Assembly: GCA_025462785.1 (NCBI GenBank)
Contig: JAOAPG010000227.1
Coordinates: 1 to 20,682, forward strand
Reading direction: 5' to 3'
From: Acidobacteriaceae bacterium
Lineage (GTDB): Bacteria; Acidobacteriota; Terriglobia; Terriglobales; Acidobacteriaceae
Length of the DNA: 20,682 bases
Below, piece by piece: positions 16,314 through 20,682 of the stretch. The notes beneath the pieces were generated by a model that had not been told where the DNA came from, did no database searches, and was given only the letters and a program-made list of their open reading frames with translations. The translations under genes were made by a program, and so were the position numbers. Numbering within the stretch: position 1 is the first letter of the stretch; every line of letters starts with the position of its first letter.

Positions 16314-16884
16314 TCTCCCTCCTCAGCCTGGCGGATGGCTCGTCTGAATTCGCGAATGCCACGCGCAACTTGTTGCCATTCCAAGGGGACCTGACAATGG
16401 GATTTGCAATTGCGTGCTCTTGCCCGAGAATGAATTCTCCTCGCGCATCGAGGGCGAAGCGGCCTTGCCATCTGCCCACGGTACTAGTTAGCCCCAACTT
16501 GCTGGTCGGGTAGAGAAACAGAAATAAATGTTGGCCAACGCGATAACGCTCGCCGGATTCCCATAATCCTGCCCACTCGCGAGCGGTAAAGAAGCGGCCG
16601 ACGCGAACACCGCGAACCGCCTGATCTACGCGAAAGGTGATTCGCACAGTGGCGAGTTTGTTGGGATCTGTCCTCACCGGCTGGATAGCCGTAACAGTGC
16701 CCGCAAAAATGTAACCAGAGCTGTGAGTGAGTTGCCGCAGAGTGAGGGCACTAAATGCCAGAGTCGGGGGCAGTGGATCAGCAGTGATTTGCGCTGCCAG
16801 TCCGCATGGGACAAATGCAGCGATAACTGCAACAAAAAAGAGCAGCCGAAGCGGGGCAGAGAACTTCCGAAAACAAATCGACAT
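16310..16884 (-). pseudogene. small secreted protein gene with a one-base frameshift in a C-run
   Basis: The gene starts at 16884 with GAGG seven bases upstream and a signal peptide (MSICFRKFSAPLRLLFFVAV...CGLAAQ). The mature part reads ALTLRQLTHSSGYIFAGTVTAI..., VRITFRVDQAVRGV and YRVGQHLFLFLYP, a beta-rich secreted domain I cannot name. After RSP (residue 167) the frame turns to nonsense and runs on antisense-like to 15829. One base added in the four-C run (plus-strand GGGG at 16385-16388) restores SPLEWQQVARGIREF and a stop at 16310-16312. That stop overlaps the next gene's ATGATG by a few bases. The repaired length is about 191 residues. The tail matching a coupled stop makes a deletion or sequencing error much more likely than a real 351-residue protein. 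Confidence 0.75.
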
Positions 16885-16891
16885 ACTTAGC

Positions 16892-16907
16892 CTCGTATTG
16901 GAACGAG
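16892..16907 (-). promoter_or_regulatory. leader hairpin next to the ribosome site of the small secreted gene
   Basis: CTCGT (16892-16896) and ACGAG (16903-16907) form a five-base-pair hairpin in the leader. On the minus strand its 3' arm runs into the GAGG ribosome site seven bases before the ATG at 16884. It could modulate translation, but short hairpins of this kind arise by chance. Confidence 0.2.
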
Positions 16908-17009
16908 ACCAGCCTCTGACGGAAGCAAGAGGATGTTAGCGGATCACCAGACGTTAGACTGTGCGGAAAATCACAATGAGGTCGAATTGTGCTGCCTTAG
17001 ACTGAGGAA

Positions 17010-17026
17010 AACGCTGACAGGGCGTT
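17010..17026 (-). terminator. possible weak terminator of the efflux operon
   Basis: AACGC (17010-17014) and GCGTT (17022-17026) can form a short stem with a seven-base loop. On the minus strand it is followed by TTCC after GCGTT (TTTT in total). It lies about 25 bases past the TAG at 17051-17053 of the kinase-like gene. The stem is short, so this is tentative. Confidence 0.3.
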
Positions 17027-17050
17027 GAGACTTCTTCGGTGGGACAATCC

Positions 17051-17725
17051 CTAACTGGCGGATAAAACCTGACCTGGCTGAAAGTCTGTGAGTTTTGCAG
17101 CGGATCTTTTATCCAGATCTTGCATGGTGTGCATGATTGCCGAGATGACATTGTCATTGCCAATCGCGGTATTCACCATCATGTGGTACAGGGATCGGGT
17201 CGGCCAGTCGGCCCCGAAATAGTGTTTTACGAAGGTGATCCGCTCGCGGTCAATCGTATCGACCAATTCCTCAATATTTGTGCTGTTAGGGCAACGTCCG
17301 CTCTCCTTCAGACGGCGGATTTTCTCTGCCCGGGGCGCGTATAGAAAGACGTGGAAAGTGTCGGGCTGTTGCCGCAATAAGTAGGGAGCGCCGCGTCCAA
17401 CGATTACGCACTTTCCCTCACGAACGATATGCTGCATTACCTCTTCACCGACCTCGACCAGCCGATCGGCGTCAAACGGCGCGCTTGAAATAGGCATACT
17501 GCGCTCGTGACTACCCCTCAGAAACACCTTTGCTAACCGCCGGAACGAACTGTCCACGCGTTCCTGGCAGCGCTCAACCGCTAGGCAATCCACGTTTGCT
17601 GACTTCGCAATTTCTTCGGTGAGCGCGTGGTCCCAGAGTTTCCATCCCAGGCGCTTGGCAAGCTCACATGCGATCTCGCCGCCGCCGCATCCGTATTCGC
17701 GTTCGACCGTGATGACCCGGTACAC
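17051..17725 (-). CDS. cytidylate-kinase-like family protein
   Basis: The 224-residue protein belongs to the P-loop kinase group annotated as cytidylate kinase-like, distinct from the housekeeping Cmk. The N-terminus ITVEREYGCGGGEIACELAKRLGW (5-28) is the Walker-A-type nucleotide loop, with Gly-rich GCGGGE in place of the usual GSGGRE. CVIVGRGAPYLL (106-117) and the basic RAEKIRRLKESG (132-143) are the other family segments. The start is GTG, supported by AGGGAG about seven bases upstream. It is 34 bp after the EmrA-like gene, so it is the third gene of that operon. Its substrate is not known and its link with efflux is not obvious; a regulatory or nucleotide-sensing role is possible but unproven. 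It is cytoplasmic. Confidence 0.85.
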   Translation of the reverse strand: MYRVITVEREYGCGGGEIACELAKRLGWKLWDHALTEEIAKSANVDCLAVERCQERVDSSFRRLAKVFLRGSHERSMPISSAPFDADRLVEVGEEVMQHIVREGKCVIVGRGAPYLLRQQPDTFHVFLYAPRAEKIRRLKESGRCPNSTNIEELVDTIDRERITFVKHYFGADWPTRSLYHMMVNTAIGNDNVISAIMHTMQDLDKRSAAKLTDFQPGQVLSAS

Positions 17726-17759
17726 AATCGGCTCCCTGCCAAGGATAGCCTAGAACCCA

Positions 17760-19067
17760 TCATCGAATCCAGACTTTTGGTTCCACCGACATTCCGGGTC
17801 GCAGCACGTGCTCGCGAGTCTCTCCCGGATCAAACGTTATCTTCACCGGGATGCGTTGCACCACTTTTACGTAGTTTCCGGTGGCATTTTCCGGAGGAAG
17901 CAGGCTGGTTATCGATACGCTGGCCCCGGCAATGCTCTTGACGTGCCCCTTATAGTCCTTGCCGTTGGTTTCTACGTTGATGTTGACGGCTTGCCCGGCT
18001 TGCATTTCGCGAAGTTGCGTTTCCTTGAAATTGGCCGTGACCCATATGTCATCCAGATTGATGATCTTCATCAGGTCTTGCCCGATCTGGACGTTTTGCC
18101 CTACTTCCACGGTACGGTTGGTGACGATTCCATTTACCGGAGCCACGATAAGGGTGTATTGAAGATTGAGCTGCGCCTGGTCCAGTGCAGCCTTCTTCAT
18201 ATCTGCCTGGGCCTGTGCGGATTGCGCGCGGGATCTGGTGACCGCCACCTGTTGCGGAGCGGTTTTCGCGTACCGCGCATTCGCTTCTGCCTGTGCCAGC
18301 CTGGCTTGCGCCTGGCTGATCTCCTGTTGTGCCGCAGCGGCAGAGGCGCGGGCAGCCTCGACGGTAGCGGCGGCCGCTCTGGCAGCGGCCAAGGCCTGAT
18401 CGTATTGCTGCTGAGAAATTTCTTGTTTGTCGACTAGCAGCTTATAGCGCACGAGGTCGGCCTGTGCCCTCTCGTTGTTCGCTTCTGCCTGGGTTTGCTG
18501 CGCTACAGCAGCATCGTATTGCTTGCGAGCACTTGCAATTCCCGCTTGTGCATTCAAAATGTCCGCTTGCGCGCTGGAGAGTTGGCTGCCGGTGTTTACC
18601 GAAATAAGCGGGACATTTACTTCGGCAGCGCGAGCCTGCGCTAGAGCGTCCTGATAGTCGGCCTTGGCGCGGTCAAGCGCAACCTGATAATCAGTGGGAT
18701 CAATTTGCGCCAGCGGAGTGCCCGCTTCGACGTATTGGTTATCCGTGATCAAGAGTTTTACCACGTGCCCTGTGATGCGGGCACTGATGGAGTTCAAGTG
18801 GCCGTCGATCTGCGCGTCGTCGGTGTCTTCAAAGCTGCTGAAATATCTCCATAAAAAGAACCCGGCCACAACCAGCACGATCAATCCCAGAATTAGGAAC
18901 ATGCGGAAGCGCGGATTGCGCAGATTGAATTGGCTTCGCCGCAGATCGCTGTCGGAAGCGGGAAGAGGCGCGTGTTGTGTGTCTTGCGCCCGCTCTTCGG
19001 TCGTTTGTACGTCGGACTGCCTGCCGGTCTGAGGATCTTGTACCGCGGTATCAGTATTTTGCGCCAT
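17760..19067 (-). CDS. EmrA/HlyD-type periplasmic adaptor of an efflux pump
   Basis: Adaptors of this family bridge an inner-membrane MFS or ABC transporter and a TolC channel. The 435 residues contain a polar cytoplasmic N-terminus and one transmembrane helix (about 56-75, MFLILGLIVLVVAGFFLWRY). The EmrA signature DTDDAQIDGHLNSISARITG (81-100) opens the lipoyl/barrel-sandwich part. A long Ala/Gln-rich coiled coil follows (about 130-300). The return strand is LQYTLIVAPVNGIVTNRTVEVGQNV, and the beta-barrel is DDIWVTANFKETQLREMQAGQAV. The ATG lies three bases after the stop of the TolC gene, so translation is probably coupled. The matching DHA2-type MFS pump (EmrB) is not in the window. The exported drug or metabolite is unknown. 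Confidence 0.93.
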   Translation of the reverse strand: MAQNTDTAVQDPQTGRQSDVQTTEERAQDTQHAPLPASDSDLRRSQFNLRNPRFRMFLILGLIVLVVAGFFLWRYFSSFEDTDDAQIDGHLNSISARITGHVVKLLITDNQYVEAGTPLAQIDPTDYQVALDRAKADYQDALAQARAAEVNVPLISVNTGSQLSSAQADILNAQAGIASARKQYDAAVAQQTQAEANNERAQADLVRYKLLVDKQEISQQQYDQALAAARAAAATVEAARASAAAAQQEISQAQARLAQAEANARYAKTAPQQVAVTRSRAQSAQAQADMKKAALDQAQLNLQYTLIVAPVNGIVTNRTVEVGQNVQIGQDLMKIINLDDIWVTANFKETQLREMQAGQAVNINVETNGKDYKGHVKSIAGASVSITSLLPPENATGNYVKVVQRIPVKITFDPGETREHVLRPGMSVEPKVWIR

Positions 19068-19070
19068 GAT

Positions 19071-20651
19071 TTACTTGCCTTGCAGATAAAGCCTTACACC
19101 CTGTTCCGCGAAGCCGATTGCACGAGCTAATTCTACCTTCGCGAGATTGTGAGCATAAAGGCTGGAAATATAATTTTCGTTGGCGGAGGTGACAGATTCC
19201 TGTGCCTGCACTACTTCAAGATTGTCGGTCACGCCTGCCGTAAACCGGTCCTGCGATTGGATGAGGGTCTGATTCGCGAGGTCGACAGTGCTCCGCGCCA
19301 CTTCTACTTGTTCGGCAGCTGAAGCCAAATCGAGCAGTGCGCTGCGGACATCGAGATCGATTTGTCCACGCAAGTTTTCCAGTTGCTGTCGAGCTTGCCG
19401 AAGCGAAGCTTCGGATTCCAAGACGTCTCCGTGGACCTTTCCACCCGCAAAGATTGGGATATCGAGCGTTACGCCAGCCTGAAATACGCCGTGGGAACTT
19501 CCAGGACGAATGCCAGAATCGCCATAGTACCCCGCGATGCCGAGTGTCGGATAATGTTCGGCTGTTGCAGCACGTCGAAGGTACTCGGCGGAGCGTACCT
19601 GCTGCGCCGCAGCCATGTAATCCGAACGCGTAGCATAAGCGCGCTGCAACGCCTCTTGTACCCCCATGGCGGCGAGCGGCGCGTAAGGAGCCTTGTCTGT
19701 GAGACTGAACTCCTGGCCGGGAGGAAGTCCGATCGTTCGGCCCAACGTGAGTTTTTGCTTCGCGTAATTGTTCTTTGCGACGATTAATTGTTGCTGTTGG
19801 CTCTGCAGTTCGACCCGGGCTCGCAGAACGTCAATCGCAGGACTCACTCCGGCTTTTTGCTGATCCACGGACCTGTCGTACACGGTCTGTGCGGTAATCA
19901 CTTGCGCCTGCGCCGTCTCTACCCTGGCCGCACTCGCAAGCGTTTCGAGATAGGCATTGCCAGCCGCCAAAACCACAATATCTCTAGCGTCTTTGTAGGA
20001 GAGGTGCGCGGCTTCCAAATTTGCAGATGCTCCGCGAGTTCGTTCAATGGCATTGAAGTCGAAAATTGATTGGCTAAGGGAAACTTGCGATTGCCAAATT
20101 CCAACAGGACCGATGACCTTCGGAATGCCTGGGAAGGTGAAGCGAAACCCTAGTGCGGCAAGATCAATTTGTTCGACACTCTGATTAGCTGAAGCACTCA
20201 CGTGCGGAAGAAGAGCGCTAAGCTCATGCCATCTTTGTCCGCGTGCGGCGAGTGTGTTGTCGCTTTCGAGTAACACTCCCAAATTATTTCTCAGCGCGCG
20301 ATCAATCGCGTCCTTAAATGACAGCGGCAAAACTTCCGAAGTCGCTTTTCCTTCCGGAACGCTGCCGCCGTATGGACTCTGGCTTAGAATGCTGGTTGCA
20401 CTGGCGCCGCTCCCTCCGCCGTAGTTACTGCTGCTGGATCCGCTGCCCTGCAGGGTGGGACTCGATTGCGCCGGCTGTGTATTGGAAGTGCCCGGACTAG
20501 TGCCCGAGATCTGGGCTGACGCGAGTGCGCAGCCAAATACTGGAATCAGAAACCAGCGAACAGCAACGTAGCCAACTTGGAAAAAGAACGATCGAACAGG
20601 TTTTCTCAGATCTATGTCTTCCCGGTTTTGATTTTCGTACAATCGCTTCAT
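19071..20651 (-). CDS. TolC-family outer membrane channel protein of the EmrA-like operon
   Basis: This is a 526-residue outer-membrane efflux protein. A long N-terminal leader carries the hydrophobic signal segment (about 30-47, ...WFLIPVFGCALASAQ), followed by a Ser/Gly/Gln linker. LPLSFKDAIDRALRNNLGVLLESDN begins the first OEP repeat, and VQEALQRAYATRSDYMAAAQQ marks the second; each repeat contains two long amphipathic helices. The lengths fit the normal family better than the two giant paralogues elsewhere in the window, and it is only distantly similar to them. It is the first visible gene of the TolC-adaptor-kinase operon. The ATG at 20651 has only a weak ribosome site, and the frame is open to the window edge, so the true start could lie slightly upstream, outside the window. 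Confidence 0.92.
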   Translation of the reverse strand: MKRLYENQNREDIDLRKPVRSFFFQVGYVAVRWFLIPVFGCALASAQISGTSPGTSNTQPAQSSPTLQGSGSSSSNYGGGSGASATSILSQSPYGGSVPEGKATSEVLPLSFKDAIDRALRNNLGVLLESDNTLAARGQRWHELSALLPHVSASANQSVEQIDLAALGFRFTFPGIPKVIGPVGIWQSQVSLSQSIFDFNAIERTRGASANLEAAHLSYKDARDIVVLAAGNAYLETLASAARVETAQAQVITAQTVYDRSVDQQKAGVSPAIDVLRARVELQSQQQQLIVAKNNYAKQKLTLGRTIGLPPGQEFSLTDKAPYAPLAAMGVQEALQRAYATRSDYMAAAQQVRSAEYLRRAATAEHYPTLGIAGYYGDSGIRPGSSHGVFQAGVTLDIPIFAGGKVHGDVLESEASLRQARQQLENLRGQIDLDVRSALLDLASAAEQVEVARSTVDLANQTLIQSQDRFTAGVTDNLEVVQAQESVTSANENYISSLYAHNLAKVELARAIGFAEQGVRLYLQGK

Positions 20652-20682
20652 CGACTCAAGTCTTTCATAAGAATGAAGATGA

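Overview
The window is a stretch of bacterial chromosome with Gram-negative envelope genes. It carries three TolC-type outer-membrane channels, an EmrA/HlyD-type periplasmic adaptor, an LPS-type glycosyltransferase and large secreted IPT/Ig-like proteins. That protein style, the S9 peptidase and the interspersed palindromic repeats (GTCATTCCGAG...-type and GGGACAGCCG...-type) suggest an Acidobacteriota member. This is inference from gene style; there is no rRNA or other marker here. No tRNA, rRNA, CRISPR array, transposase or integrase was seen.

Layout. 1-221: window edge and a perfect 12-bp palindrome. 222-2018 (-): large subunit of a B12-dependent acyl-CoA mutase, split by one in-frame amber codon. 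2097-2855 (-): family 2 glycosyltransferase. 2985-5144 and 5444-7546 (-): two tandem, clearly paralogous, unusually long TolC-like proteins separated by a good intrinsic terminator. 7547-7912: divergent intergenic region. 7913-11566 (+): truA, an aldehyde dehydrogenase overlapping it by 4 bp, and a DRE-TIM (2-isopropylmalate/homocitrate synthase-like) gene whose 5' end is cut off by another in-frame amber codon. 11567-11807: repeat-rich intergenic DNA. 11808-13979 (+): secreted S9 prolyl-oligopeptidase-type peptidase carrying a palindromic insert translated in frame. 13980-14137: convergent gap with a palindrome. 14138-16884 (-): a two-gene secreted-protein operon in which both genes carry a frameshift. 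17051-20651 (-): TolC - EmrA-like adaptor - cytidylate-kinase-like operon.

How they fit together. The 17-20.6 kb operon supplies the outer-membrane and periplasmic parts of an efflux machine, but the inner-membrane pump is not in the window. The two large TolC paralogues have no adaptor beside them. The mutase lacks its own B12-binding domain and would need a separate small subunit, not seen here. Its two specificity positions (Phe118, Gln236) match isobutyryl-CoA-type rather than methylmalonyl-CoA mutases.

The most notable general feature is four disrupted genes in 20 kb: two single-codon TAG interruptions and two one-base-type frameshifts, one in a C-run. The flanking frames remain well conserved. 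This points either to very recent gene decay or to sequence/assembly error. Genome-wide TAG recoding is unlikely, because TAG also ends several intact genes here.
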